This document shows, in pieces, positions 25,687 to 33,905 of a stretch of 51,222 bases of DNA (the first letter of the stretch is position 1; each line of letters begins with the position of its first letter). The stretch is from Candidatus Kuenenia stuttgartensis (GTDB lineage Bacteria > Planctomycetota > Planctomycetia > Planctomycetales > Planctomycetaceae), in NCBI GenBank assembly GCA_945904015.1, contig CAMDPK010000030.1, forward strand, positions 1 to 51,222, read 5' to 3'. A program made the translations under genes and the position numbers. Below the pieces are notes generated by a model, which was given only the letters and a program-made list of their open reading frames with translations, did no database searches and was not told the DNA's origin.

Positions 25687-27028
25687 TGGCGGGTTGAGCC
25701 GCATCCAAAGCCTCACTGTAGCCCGACCCCTCGTGGGTCGGGTGATTCACCTCGGCCGAATCCTCCAGGCCACAAGGGCCTGGGCTACAGGATGTCAGCG
25801 TCCCCGCTTCGCCTCGCGTGAGACGTTCCCAGTCGATGGACGAATTCACATCCAGTCGCGGCAGGTCGGAGCGGATCGCTTCGACGTACTTCTGAGCGGC
25901 TCCGGTATTGAAGATCACGACTCGCTCGTTGGGACGAATCCAGCCGCGAGCGGTCAGCGACTCCAAAGCGCCGACGCACGCCGCGGTCTCTGGACAGACG
26001 GCGATCCCTTCCAGGCGACAGGTCAGTTCGAGCCACTCGCGGATGCGTGACTCGTCGACCGACACTGCCAGTCCTTTGCTGGCTCGGACGGCGTCCAAGA
26101 TCATGAAGTCGCCAACCGCGACCGGGACACGAATGCCGCTGGCGATCGTTGCCGCGTTCGCGAATGGCTCGGCAAAGCGTTCCCCCTTGTCGAAGGCCGT
26201 TACGATCGGAGCACAGCCGGTCGATTGCACCGAGACCATGCGCGGCATCTTCTTGCTTTCGAGCAATCCGAGTTCGCGGAGTTCCTCGAACGCTTTCCAC
26301 ATGCCGATCAGGCCGGTGCCGCCGCCTGTTGGGTACAGGATCACGTCGGGCAACTTCCAATCGAACTGCTCGGCGAGTTCCAGGCCCATCGTCTTTTTGC
26401 CTTCGATGCGATACGGCTCCTTGAGCGTCGAGAGGTCGAACCAGCCCATCGCCTCTTTGCCCTGCCGCACGATCTTGCCGCAGTCGTTGATCAGCCCGTT
26501 GACGAGGAACGTCTTCGCGCCGGCGAGCTGGCATTCGTACTGATTGATAACCGGCGTGTCTTCCGGCATGAACACGAAGCATTCCATCCCGGCTCGCGCG
26601 GCGTACGCAGCGGCGGCTCCGCCTGCGTTGCCGGCCGACGGCAGAGCGACGCGCTTCACGCGGAAGTGCTTCGCCATCGTGATCGCCATCGCCAAGCCGC
26701 GGCTCTTGAAGCTGCCCGTCGGCAAGTGCGATTCGTCTTTGACCCAGACGTCACGCAACCCGAATTCGCTCGCGAGCCGTTCACATTCGAGAATCGGCGT
26801 CATCCCCTCACCCAGCGAGACCGGTCGCACACCGTTCGGCAGCGGCAGCAGTTCGCGGTAGCGCCACATGGTCGGCTCGCGATCTCGGAGCTTCGCTTTC
26901 TCAAACCAGCGGCCGACGGCGTTGAGGTTGTACCGCACCCACAACGGCCGGTCGGCGTGCATCGTTTGCAGTTGATTCGCCGGCAACTGCGTGCCGTCAA
27001 TTGCGCTTTCCAGATGTGAAACGAACAA
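25640..27028 (-). CDS. thrC: Threonine synthase with repeat-derived C-terminus
   Basis: About 462 residues. I take the TTG at 27028 as start because AGGAG lies eight bases upstream and it yields MFVSHLESAIDGTQLPANQL, the usual thrC N-terminus. The PLP-binding Lys is Lys108 in PTGSFKSRG; the cofactor loop is SAGNAGGAAAAYA and the phosphate loop is PTGGGTGLIG. The enzyme converts O-phosphohomoserine to threonine. After residue about 412 the sequence stops resembling the family. The last 50 residues are read through a REPIN-like element (25718-25788) and then antisense to the end of the converging lipoprotein gene. The C-terminus was probably changed by that insertion. The upstream open frame to 27526 is not coding. 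Confidence 0.9.
   Translation of the reverse strand: MFVSHLESAIDGTQLPANQLQTMHADRPLWVRYNLNAVGRWFEKAKLRDREPTMWRYRELLPLPNGVRPVSLGEGMTPILECERLASEFGLRDVWVKDESHLPTGSFKSRGLAMAITMAKHFRVKRVALPSAGNAGGAAAAYAARAGMECFVFMPEDTPVINQYECQLAGAKTFLVNGLINDCGKIVRQGKEAMGWFDLSTLKEPYRIEGKKTMGLELAEQFDWKLPDVILYPTGGGTGLIGMWKAFEELRELGLLESKKMPRMVSVQSTGCAPIVTAFDKGERFAEPFANAATIASGIRVPVAVGDFMILDAVRASKGLAVSVDESRIREWLELTCRLEGIAVCPETAACVGALESLTARGWIRPNERVVIFNTGAAQKYVEAIRSDLPRLDVNSSIDWERLTRGEAGTLTSCSPGPCGLEDSAEVNHPTHEGSGYSEALDAAQPAITEPLPVEAPENPPA
25718..25788. repeat. REPIN-like element inside the 3' end of thrC
   Basis: The left arm is GTAG plus the hairpin CCCGACCC-CTCGT-GGGTCGGG. The right arm on the minus strand is GTAG plus a CCAGGCC-CTTGT-GGCCTGG hairpin. 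The arms differ in core sequence but share the cap and a similar loop. It lies within the thrC reading frame, so it is translated on the minus strand. Confidence 0.85.
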
Positions 27029-27060
27029 GATGAGGACTCCTGAGTTGTTGATTTTTGAAA

Positions 27061-27171
27061 CTCGTTCCCACGCTCTGCGTGGGAACGCCTGCCTTGACGC
27101 TCTGCGTCGCGTTGCACGCACGGGACGCGGAGCGTCGGAGACTACGTTCCCACGCAGAGCGTGGGAACGAG
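27061..27171. repeat. Inverted-repeat element, CTCGTTCCCACGC family
   Basis: Perfect 27-base inverted arms (27061-27087 and 27145-27171). Each arm contains the hairpin GTTCCCACGC-TCT-GCGTGGGAAC. A second pair of related segments (GACGCTCTGCGTC and GACGCGGAGCGTC) lies in the spacer. It sits between the DUF1501 stop and the thrC start on the minus strand, and so in the thrC upstream region. Confidence 0.95.
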
Positions 27172-27176
27172 TAGGC

Positions 27177-28589
27177 TCATCCAGCCAGTTCTGGAATCGC
27201 GTCACCATGATCGACGATCGGAACCGGCCGGCCGGCGAAGTTGGTGACGGCCGCGTTTTTGTAGTCGATGCCCAGATGCCGATAGATCGTGGCCAGAAAA
27301 TCGCCGGGGCCGACTCGGCGTTCGACGGGGCCTTCACCGCGCTTGTCGGTCGCGCCGATGACTTGTCCGGTGCGGATGCCTCCGCCCGCGAAGAGCATCG
27401 AGTTGGCTTGTGGCCAGTGATCGCGACCCGGCTGAACTGTTCCGGCCGGAGCACTCGCGACTCCCTCACCGCTGCTGGCGACGTAGCTGATGCGCGGAGT
27501 GCGGCCGAACTCACCCGTGACGACAACGAGCACTCGTTGGTCGAGGCCGCGAGCGTAGATGTCTTCGATCAATGCCGAGACCGCTTGATCGAGCGTCGGC
27601 AATCGAAACTTGAGCGCGTCGAAGACGTGTTGATTGACGGCGTGGTCGTCCCAGTTCTGAACTCGGCCGCACATCGGGCCGTCGAACTCGGTGGCGACGA
27701 TGTCCACACCCGCTTCGACCAATCGCCGAGCCATCAGGCATTGCTGGCCCCATTGATTGCGGCCGTAGCGGTCCCGAATCGCGTCCGGTTCCTGTGAGAG
27801 ATCAAACGCTCGGCGAGCGGTCGGATTCGTCAGCAGATCGAGCGCTTGCTGGTCGATGCGATCGACGGCGGACATCACTCCCGATTGGTCGGCGACGCGA
27901 GGCAGACGATCGAGGCTCGCCTTCAAAGCGCTGCGAGCGTTGAGCACCTGCAACTGCCGTTCGTCCTTGAGTCCGACGTTCGGGACGGCAAACGTCGGTG
28001 AACTCGGATCACCGAAAACTTTGAACGGTTCGGCCGACGGGCCCAGGTACGTCGAGCCGGCGATCGTGAAGCTGTCGTAGTTGTCGATCGGATTGACCGC
28101 GACGTAATTCGGGATGCTCCGCCGCGAGTCGCGCCGCAGATGACTGGCGATCGACATCCAATCGGGCAGCTCCGGCTTGAGCTTGTCCTGCGGATCGGGA
28201 TCACCGGCGAGCACCTGCAACGACCCGCCCGGATGCCCACCTCCCGTGTGAGCCATCGACCTCAGCAGCGCGTACTTGTCCGCGATCTTCGCCAGACGCG
28301 GCAGCAGTTCGCAGATTTGAATGCCGGGGACGTTCGTGTCGATCGGTTGATACGGCCCGCGAAAATCCGACGAGGCCAGCGGCTTGCAGTCGAAGGTTTC
28401 GAGATGACTCGCGCCGCCACGCAGCCAGACCAAGATGATCGCTGTGCGTTCGGATGTTGGCTTCGCCGGAGTCTCGGCCGCACCGCTCCGCAGTTGCAGC
28501 AGTTGGCCGAGCGTCAGGCTGCTGAATCCGGTCAGGCCGATGCGCAGGAGCTCTCGGCGTTCCAATTCAGTGCGGGGCGATCGGGTCAT
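27177..28589 (-). CDS. DUF1501 domain-containing protein
   Basis: 470 residues. The N-terminus ERRELLRIGLTGFSSLTLGQLL is a twin-arginine-type export signal, common in DUF1501 proteins. The body matches the family: ILVWLRGGASHLETFDCKP, GIQICELLPRLAKIADKYALLRSM, GGHPGGS and VVTGEFGRTPRIS, close to the alkaline-phosphatase/sulfatase-like fold. DUF1501 genes are very numerous in planctomycetes, often next to DUF1553/DUF1549 genes, which are absent here. The activity is not known. The start at 28589 lacks a strong ribosome site. Just upstream is the REPIN-like element at 28648-28699, shared with the divergent DUF885 gene. Confidence 0.9.
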   Translation of the reverse strand: MTRSPRTELERRELLRIGLTGFSSLTLGQLLQLRSGAAETPAKPTSERTAIILVWLRGGASHLETFDCKPLASSDFRGPYQPIDTNVPGIQICELLPRLAKIADKYALLRSMAHTGGGHPGGSLQVLAGDPDPQDKLKPELPDWMSIASHLRRDSRRSIPNYVAVNPIDNYDSFTIAGSTYLGPSAEPFKVFGDPSSPTFAVPNVGLKDERQLQVLNARSALKASLDRLPRVADQSGVMSAVDRIDQQALDLLTNPTARRAFDLSQEPDAIRDRYGRNQWGQQCLMARRLVEAGVDIVATEFDGPMCGRVQNWDDHAVNQHVFDALKFRLPTLDQAVSALIEDIYARGLDQRVLVVVTGEFGRTPRISYVASSGEGVASAPAGTVQPGRDHWPQANSMLFAGGGIRTGQVIGATDKRGEGPVERRVGPGDFLATIYRHLGIDYKNAAVTNFAGRPVPIVDHGDAIPELAG

Positions 28590-28647
28590 GGGTTGGCTCG
28601 TGAGGCAGGCGGGTGGGCGGATTCGAGGGGGTCATGCTACCACGAGT

Positions 28648-28699
28648 GTAGCTCGGACGCCTACGTCCGAGCAGACCCGGACGTAGGCGTCCGGGCTAC
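28648..28699. repeat. REPIN-like element, CGGACGCCTACGTCCG family, copy 2
   Basis: The left arm is GTAG plus CTCGGACG-CCTA-CGTCCGAG. The right arm on the minus strand is GTAG plus CCCGGACG-CCTA-CGTCCGGG. One base pair differs between arms (T-A against C-G) and stays paired. It lies between the divergent DUF1501 and DUF885 genes and ends 64 bases before the DUF885 start. Confidence 0.9.
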
Positions 28700-28763
28700 T
28701 ACAAGAATGCCCTCTGCGAACGTACCATCCCGCCGCAATCTTCCTCGTTCAGGAGGTTTCTTC

Positions 28764-30497
28764 ATGTTGCCCACGATGTTCCTGATGGTGGCTCTACTGG
28801 GAGCAGACGCTCCCGCATCGACTCCCGCCGACAAAGCCTTTCACGCAGCGGCCGACGAGTTTCTCGCCGGCCAATTCGCCTTCCGCCCGCACAGTGCGTT
28901 GGAGTTGGGCGTTCACGAGTACGACGGCAAATTGGCGGACTACGGCAAGGAGTCACTCGCTCGCGAACTGGACCGGCTGAAGAAATTCGAGGAACGATTT
29001 GCGAAGTGGCCGGTCGATGAACTCAGCCCCGCAGCGCGAGCCGATCACGCCGTGCTGTTGGCTGGACTTCGCAAATCGAAATTCGAGTTCGATGGTGCCG
29101 AGTCGTTCCAGAAGAACCCGATCACCTATTTGCTGGCCGTGCAGATCGACAACTATCTGCTACGCGAGTACTCACCGCTGGCCGATCGCGTCCGCTCGAT
29201 CATCGCGGTCGAAAAGCAACTCCCACGACTGCTGGCCTCGGCGAGAACCAACTTGCAACCGGTGCTCGGAAGACCAATCGTCGAGACTGCGATCAAAGTC
29301 GCCAATGGCGGAGCCAATTTCTTGAAAGACGACCTGCCCAAAGCGATCGCGGACTTGAAGGACGATGCACTGCGAGCCGAATTGAAACTCGCGAACGACA
29401 TCGCGATCGCCGAATTGCGTGGCTACGCGAAGTGGCTGGAGACCGAACGGCTGCCGAAATCCGATCACCGCTTCGGAATCGGCAAAGAAGATTACGCCCG
29501 GATGCTGCGCGAATTGGAGCTCGTCACGCAGTCACCGGAAGCGATTTTGGAACTCGGCATGAAGGAACTGCGGCGCGAACAAGCGGTCTTCGCAGAGACC
29601 GCCAAGATGATCAATCCGACGAAACCGGCCATCGAGGTCTTCACCGCGATTCAGGAGGATCACCCGACGGCCGAAGGTTTGATTCCCGACACGGCTCGCG
29701 GTCTCGAAGCCATCCGCCAATTCGTGATCGACAAAAAAATCGCGTCGATGCCGTCCGACGTCCGCTGCAAAGTCGATGAGACGCCGCCGTTCCGCCGCGC
29801 GACCAGCTTCGCGTCGATGGACGCCCCCGGCCCGTTCGAGAAGGGTTCGACCGACGCGTTTTACTACGTCACCCCGGTCGATGCGGCGTGGACAACGACT
29901 CAAAAGAACGAATGGCTGACCGCGTTCAACTACTACACGACCGATGTCGTCTCGATCCACGAAGCGTATCCGGGCCACTATCAGCAACACTTGCACTTCA
30001 ATGCCTCGCCGCTGAGTCGGACTCGAAAGTGTTTCTCAAGTTATGCCTTCGTCGAGGGCTGGGCACACTACACCGAGCAGATGCTGCTCGACGAAGGTTT
30101 TCCCGGCACTGGCGACCGCCTGCGGACGGCGAAGTATCGACTCGCTCAATCCGACGAAGCGTTGCTGAGACTCTGCCGCCTGTGCTGCTCGATCAAGATG
30201 CACTGCGACGACATGACCGTCGATGAGGCCACGAAATTCTTCCAAGACAACTGCTACTACCTGGAGCAACCCGCTCGGCAAGAGGCGGTGCGCGGCACCT
30301 ACGATCCGGGCTATCTGCACTACACGCTCGGCAAGCTGATGATCCTGAAACTCCGCCGCGACTGGCAGCAGCAAGAGGGAACGGCGTACTCGCTGCAACG
30401 CTTCCACGACACGATGCTGCACCACGGCTCCCCGCCTCTGCCGCTGTTGCGTCAAATCATGCTGAAAGACCGCAAGTCGTGGGACCAGGCTCTGTGA
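28764..30497 (+). CDS. DUF885 domain-containing protein, probable metallopeptidase-like
   Basis: 577 residues. ATG 28764 follows AGGAGG with a seven-base gap and opens a short signal peptide (LPTMFLMVALLGADAPAS). The upstream open frame from 28140 is antisense to the DUF1501 gene. The protein is largely helical. The family motif HEAYPGHYQQ is at residues 399-408 (His399, Glu400, His405), matching the HExxGH-like zinc site of DUF885, and EGWAHYTEQMLLDEG follows, a downstream Glu-bearing helix. The C-terminus reads YTLGKLMILKLRRDWQQQ. It is probably a periplasmic metal-dependent peptidase. Its stop codon lies in the stem of a hairpin shared with the DUF1559 gene. Confidence 0.88.
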   Translation: MLPTMFLMVALLGADAPASTPADKAFHAAADEFLAGQFAFRPHSALELGVHEYDGKLADYGKESLARELDRLKKFEERFAKWPVDELSPAARADHAVLLAGLRKSKFEFDGAESFQKNPITYLLAVQIDNYLLREYSPLADRVRSIIAVEKQLPRLLASARTNLQPVLGRPIVETAIKVANGGANFLKDDLPKAIADLKDDALRAELKLANDIAIAELRGYAKWLETERLPKSDHRFGIGKEDYARMLRELELVTQSPEAILELGMKELRREQAVFAETAKMINPTKPAIEVFTAIQEDHPTAEGLIPDTARGLEAIRQFVIDKKIASMPSDVRCKVDETPPFRRATSFASMDAPGPFEKGSTDAFYYVTPVDAAWTTTQKNEWLTAFNYYTTDVVSIHEAYPGHYQQHLHFNASPLSRTRKCFSSYAFVEGWAHYTEQMLLDEGFPGTGDRLRTAKYRLAQSDEALLRLCRLCCSIKMHCDDMTVDEATKFFQDNCYYLEQPARQEAVRGTYDPGYLHYTLGKLMILKLRRDWQQQEGTAYSLQRFHDTMLHHGSPPLPLLRQIMLKDRKSWDQAL

Positions 30498-30510
30498 GCG
30501 ACGTGCTCAC
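30494..30510. terminator. Small hairpin across two convergent stop codons
   Basis: A stem GTGAGC/GCTCAC (30494-30499, 30505-30510) with a five-base loop. The DUF885 TGA (30495-30497) is in one arm and the DUF1559 TGA (30507-30509) in the other. There is no T-tract, so termination is only a suggestion. Confidence 0.45.
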
Positions 30511-31310
30511 GGTCGAGCCGGTTCGAGCCGGGAATATCCGCAGGGAGCCGACTTGCTCTTGAAACGATCTCGGCCGTCAGCGATCGGTTCGAGCCAATGG
30601 GCGACGTTGTTCTCGCCGCCCGCGATCGTGAATGCCGCTTTGACCATATCGGCGGGCATCCGCGGTGAAATTTTCCTCACTGCTCCGTCGAGAGTCGCAC
30701 CGGCCGGTGGCTCCAGCCAACTGCTGACTCCGTTCGGATCGCTGATCGTGAAGCTCATCGAGTCAAACACCAGATCACGCGGCTCCATCCAATGCACTTC
30801 GGCGTCGACGTTCTCGACGATGAACAGCGTGTTGGCGGTGCCATCCTTGATGTCACTTTCGCGCAGTGTGTGGCTGATAGGCGAGGCGGTCTCTTCGCCG
30901 ATGACTCGCAGATAGTTGGTTGTCACGTTGCCCGGCTTCGCACAGCCGGTCATTGCATAGATTCCGGGCATCTGGTCGGCGAGCCGACTGTTGTTCGGCC
31001 CATTCCACGGCTCGTCGAAGCGGTACTGCTTGTAAACCTCGTGGCAGTCCAGAAACGGCAACAACAAGACGCGCCAACTGTGCATCGGCTTACCGTCCAA
31101 GTCAGCGAGGAACGGCGGCGGGTAGCATTTGTAGGTGTCGTGATAGTTGGCGACCGCCAACGCAAGCTGTTTGAGGTTTCACTTGTCCTGCGACTTCCTC
31201 GCGGCGTTCTGAGCCTGTTGGATCGCAGGCACCAAGATGGCGACGGAGGCCACCGTCAACACCGAGAAACTTCCCAGCAGCCACCGGCACCAACGCGGAA
31301 TGCGAAACAT
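30507..31310 (-). pseudogene. DUF1559 protein gene interrupted by an in-frame TGA
   Basis: The ATG at 31310 is preceded by GGAGG with a seven-base gap. It encodes a hydrophobic N-terminus (WLLGSFSVLTVASVAILVP) and AIQQAQNAARKSQDK, a pilin-like/DUF1559 start. Codon 44 is TGA (31179-31181). The same frame then runs on as NLKQLALAVANYHDTYKCYPPPF, the most conserved DUF1559 segment, to a stop at 30507. The whole frame is 267 codons plus stop. Family members often have a Cys or Asn at the position of the TGA. This could be a nonsense mutation, a sequencing error or stop recoding. A hairpin GTTGGCG-GT-CGCCAAC lies 17 bases after the TGA. It is 20 bases downstream of the esterase gene. Confidence 0.75.
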
Positions 31311-31330
31311 GACACACCTCCCGATCGCGA

Positions 31331-33439
31331 CTATCTCGCTTTTGCGTCGGCATCATCCCAGAAGAAGCCGTCCGGTTGGACTCGAAATCGGCGCGCGGCC
31401 GATTGCTTCGCGAAGACTTCCTGGGTAGCTCGAAACTGTTTGAGCAAGTCGTCGCCGTGAATCGTCTGTCCGCCGCCGGTGACTCCTCCCACGATCGTGA
31501 CTCGGCGAGGAGCAATCAGACCGGCGATGTGCGTGAAGTCGCCGACGTCTCGCAGAATTCCGGGGACCATCAAACCGAGACGTTGATTGCGGTACGGCTC
31601 GTCGGTGACGTAGCTGGCCAACGAGTTGATCGTCACTGCGTGGGTGATTCGTTCGTCGAGCGCGGCCGCGCACAGAGCGACCGATCCGGCCGTACCGTTG
31701 CCGACCACCATGACGTCAGGCGGCAGTTTTGTGAACCGGCCAGAAAGCACATCGAGTGTGCGGCGGACATCCCACGTCCATTGGCCGAGCAGCGGGCGAC
31801 CGATCCACAGCGACCATTCGGCCGAGTTGTGATCGGGAGCGTTGCCGATCTTGTCGCTCGGCAGCGCGAGCCGCCCGGTGGCTCGCAGTTCGGAGACGGC
31901 GACGGCCCAGCCATCGGCGAGCAACTTGTTCGCAAGATCGCTGCCCAGCGTCTTGTCTGAACTCTGTTCGAGATCCAACAGGACGGCCAATCGTTTGATC
32001 TTCGGTGGGGACTCCTCCGGCAAGCCGCGCAGTTTGACCAAGAGGCTGATGCCAGGCTCACTTTCAAAGCTCAGAGTCACCGTCTCGCCTTCCGTGAGTT
32101 CAGGGCCGCTCGCCGTCTTGGTTGCTCTTGGAGTTGCTCCGCCAAGCACCGCGTCGAGGGCCTTGAGTCTCGCTGCTTTTTCGGCCTTCCAAGCATCGAG
32201 GCTGTCGGGAGTCTTTCGGTTCTCCAAGAGTCTGCGAGCCTCGACCCCAGCGAAGCGTGGAATCGTCAGGTAGTCATCCGGTCGCGATTCTCCGGGGAAA
32301 CAGCGCAGCGATTCGGGTTCTTCGGTTTTGATTTTGGGATCGGGTAGCGGCGAGCCGTCGCCGGTTCCTTTGAGGTGTCGTGTCATCCAGCCGTACATGG
32401 CTTCGCGCATCGCCTGGTTGTAGTCGTGTCCCGATTCGATGATCGTGTGTTTGACTCCTTCCGGTTTGCCGAGCAACTTCGCGACCGACTCGACACGAGC
32501 GAACGTTTTCTTTGCTTCGCCGACCGAGAACTGGAAAGCGTCACGAGTCGCGCTGGTGATCATCGCTCCGCGACCGGCGGCGAGTCCGAGCACGTCTCCC
32601 TCTTCGGTGAATCGCACGGCACCCGGCACGACCTCGCACATGCAGCAGGCGGCTCCGAGGTAGGCGTCATAGGTGCCGACCGAGCAGGTCGGGACCACGC
32701 ACCCGAATCGCTCGTCAAATGCGCCGGCGTACATCGTTTGATTGCCGCCGCCGCTGGCTCCGGTGATGCCGATGTGCTTGCCGTCCACCTCGGAGCGAGT
32801 CTGCAAGTAATCGACCGCTCGCATGTTTTCGTAGACCTGCAATCCGGAGAGCGGCAGGCCGATGGGGAACAGCGTCGCGCCGGTCATCTCACCGTGATAC
32901 TCGCCGAGTTTTTCATTGATGCCGCGTTCGCCGGCCCCGAACGCATCGACGGCCAGCACGAAGAAGCCGTGCTTCACCGAGCCGATACAGCGCGACTGCA
33001 CAACGCGATCTTGTTTCGCTCCTGCCCAGTGCCCGTGAACGTGCAAAATCGCCGGCACCTTTTCGGTCTTGGATTTATCGGGGACGTAGGCATTCGCCGT
33101 CATCCAGACGCCGGGCCGCGTTTGGAAAACGAGCTTCTCGACGCGGTAGCCGTCACGCTGAATCTCACCGAGCTTTCGCGGAGCGAGTTCGCACGGCGTC
33201 TCCGGGAATCCGCCCCAGGCTTTCAGGAGATTTTCGCGGAGCTTCGTACGCCGCTGCTGCCACTCGTTTGCGTCGGTGGGAGGCTGATCATTCGCCCGCA
33301 ACGTGGCGGCTTGCGACTTGATGAAAACCAGGAACTCTTTCCCTTTTTCCGGCACCGGATCGGCGGCCGAAACAAAACTGACTCCGAAACTGACGACGAA
33401 CGCTGCAAAACTCAATTCCAGTCGCATGATGTTTCTCAC
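31331..33439 (-). CDS. Exported alpha/beta-hydrolase, acetylxylan-esterase-like, two-lobed
   Basis: 702 residues. A GTG at 33439 overlaps the stop of the small upstream gene as GTGA, suggesting coupling; an ATG at 33427 (residue 5) is the alternative. The signal peptide is MRLELSFAAFVVSFGVSFVSA. The first lobe has VPAILHVHGHWAG, then the nucleophile elbow GASGGG (Ser) and a His in IIESGHDYNQAM, all typical of the acetylxylan-esterase/Abhydrolase group. A second half (about 440-700) has a decayed hydrolase-like core with VVGNGTAGSVAL where a nucleophile elbow would be (Gly-Thr for Ser). The product is probably a periplasmic carbohydrate esterase. It is followed closely by the DUF1559 gene. Confidence 0.82.
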   Translation of the reverse strand: MRNIMRLELSFAAFVVSFGVSFVSAADPVPEKGKEFLVFIKSQAATLRANDQPPTDANEWQQRRTKLRENLLKAWGGFPETPCELAPRKLGEIQRDGYRVEKLVFQTRPGVWMTANAYVPDKSKTEKVPAILHVHGHWAGAKQDRVVQSRCIGSVKHGFFVLAVDAFGAGERGINEKLGEYHGEMTGATLFPIGLPLSGLQVYENMRAVDYLQTRSEVDGKHIGITGASGGGNQTMYAGAFDERFGCVVPTCSVGTYDAYLGAACCMCEVVPGAVRFTEEGDVLGLAAGRGAMITSATRDAFQFSVGEAKKTFARVESVAKLLGKPEGVKHTIIESGHDYNQAMREAMYGWMTRHLKGTGDGSPLPDPKIKTEEPESLRCFPGESRPDDYLTIPRFAGVEARRLLENRKTPDSLDAWKAEKAARLKALDAVLGGATPRATKTASGPELTEGETVTLSFESEPGISLLVKLRGLPEESPPKIKRLAVLLDLEQSSDKTLGSDLANKLLADGWAVAVSELRATGRLALPSDKIGNAPDHNSAEWSLWIGRPLLGQWTWDVRRTLDVLSGRFTKLPPDVMVVGNGTAGSVALCAAALDERITHAVTINSLASYVTDEPYRNQRLGLMVPGILRDVGDFTHIAGLIAPRRVTIVGGVTGGGQTIHGDDLLKQFRATQEVFAKQSAARRFRVQPDGFFWDDADAKAR

Positions 33440-33705
33440 GATTCAGTTCGAGACGGTTCATCTTCCGTGGCAAATGCAGCTCGGAACAGCCCGATGCAGA
33501 TTGCCAACACAGCGGGCAGCACGATGTAGAAGTAGTTGATTGTGAGGTCAGACACCGTGATGAGAAGAACTTGCCATTCAGGCAACGGGGTTCCTAAACC
33601 GAGTACTCTTCCTTTGAACCGCGGCACCCAAAAGTACAACGCCAACGATGCCGTCAGAAGTGTGACACTCAGTGCCGCAAGAACTATTGAAATCAGCAAG
33701 CGCAT
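33436..33705 (-). CDS. Small two-span membrane protein
   Basis: 89 residues. The start at 33705 gives MRLLISIVLAALSVTLLTASLALYF, a first membrane span, a polar loop (RFKGRVLGLGTPLPEWQ), and a second span (FYIVLPAVLAICIGLFRAA) with an acidic tail. The longer open frame back to 33894 is unlikely because it overlaps the leader of the divergent methyltransferase gene. It is the first gene of an apparent three-gene unit with the esterase and the DUF1559 gene; its TGA overlaps a GTG start of the esterase. No family recognised. Confidence 0.55.
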   Translation of the reverse strand: MRLLISIVLAALSVTLLTASLALYFWVPRFKGRVLGLGTPLPEWQVLLITVSDLTINYFYIVLPAVLAICIGLFRAAFATEDEPSRTES

Positions 33706-33905
33706 GATCGTTCTCGTGTTTGATTCGAGGACTGGCGACTCCGAAGACGTTGGCGGGGCCAGATCGTATCGAGCTTCGATTTCGATCGCGAACGCCCGCC
33801 GAGTTCCTTCTCGACGGCGAACACGATCATCATCATGCGTTCGAAGAATCATGTGATGGAGCGGGCGACTCGCCTGCCCGGATTGGAAGTTCACGGGGAG
33901 TTGTT

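Noticed and set aside
27029..27526. N-terminal extension of threonine synthase
   Set aside because: It crosses the inverted repeat at 27061-27171 and overlaps the DUF1501 gene; the TTG at 27028 has AGGAG and gives the family N-terminus.
28140..28763. 208-codon upstream extension of the DUF885 protein
   Set aside because: It is antisense to DUF1501 and crosses a repeat element; the ATG at 28764 has an AGGAGG site and a signal peptide.
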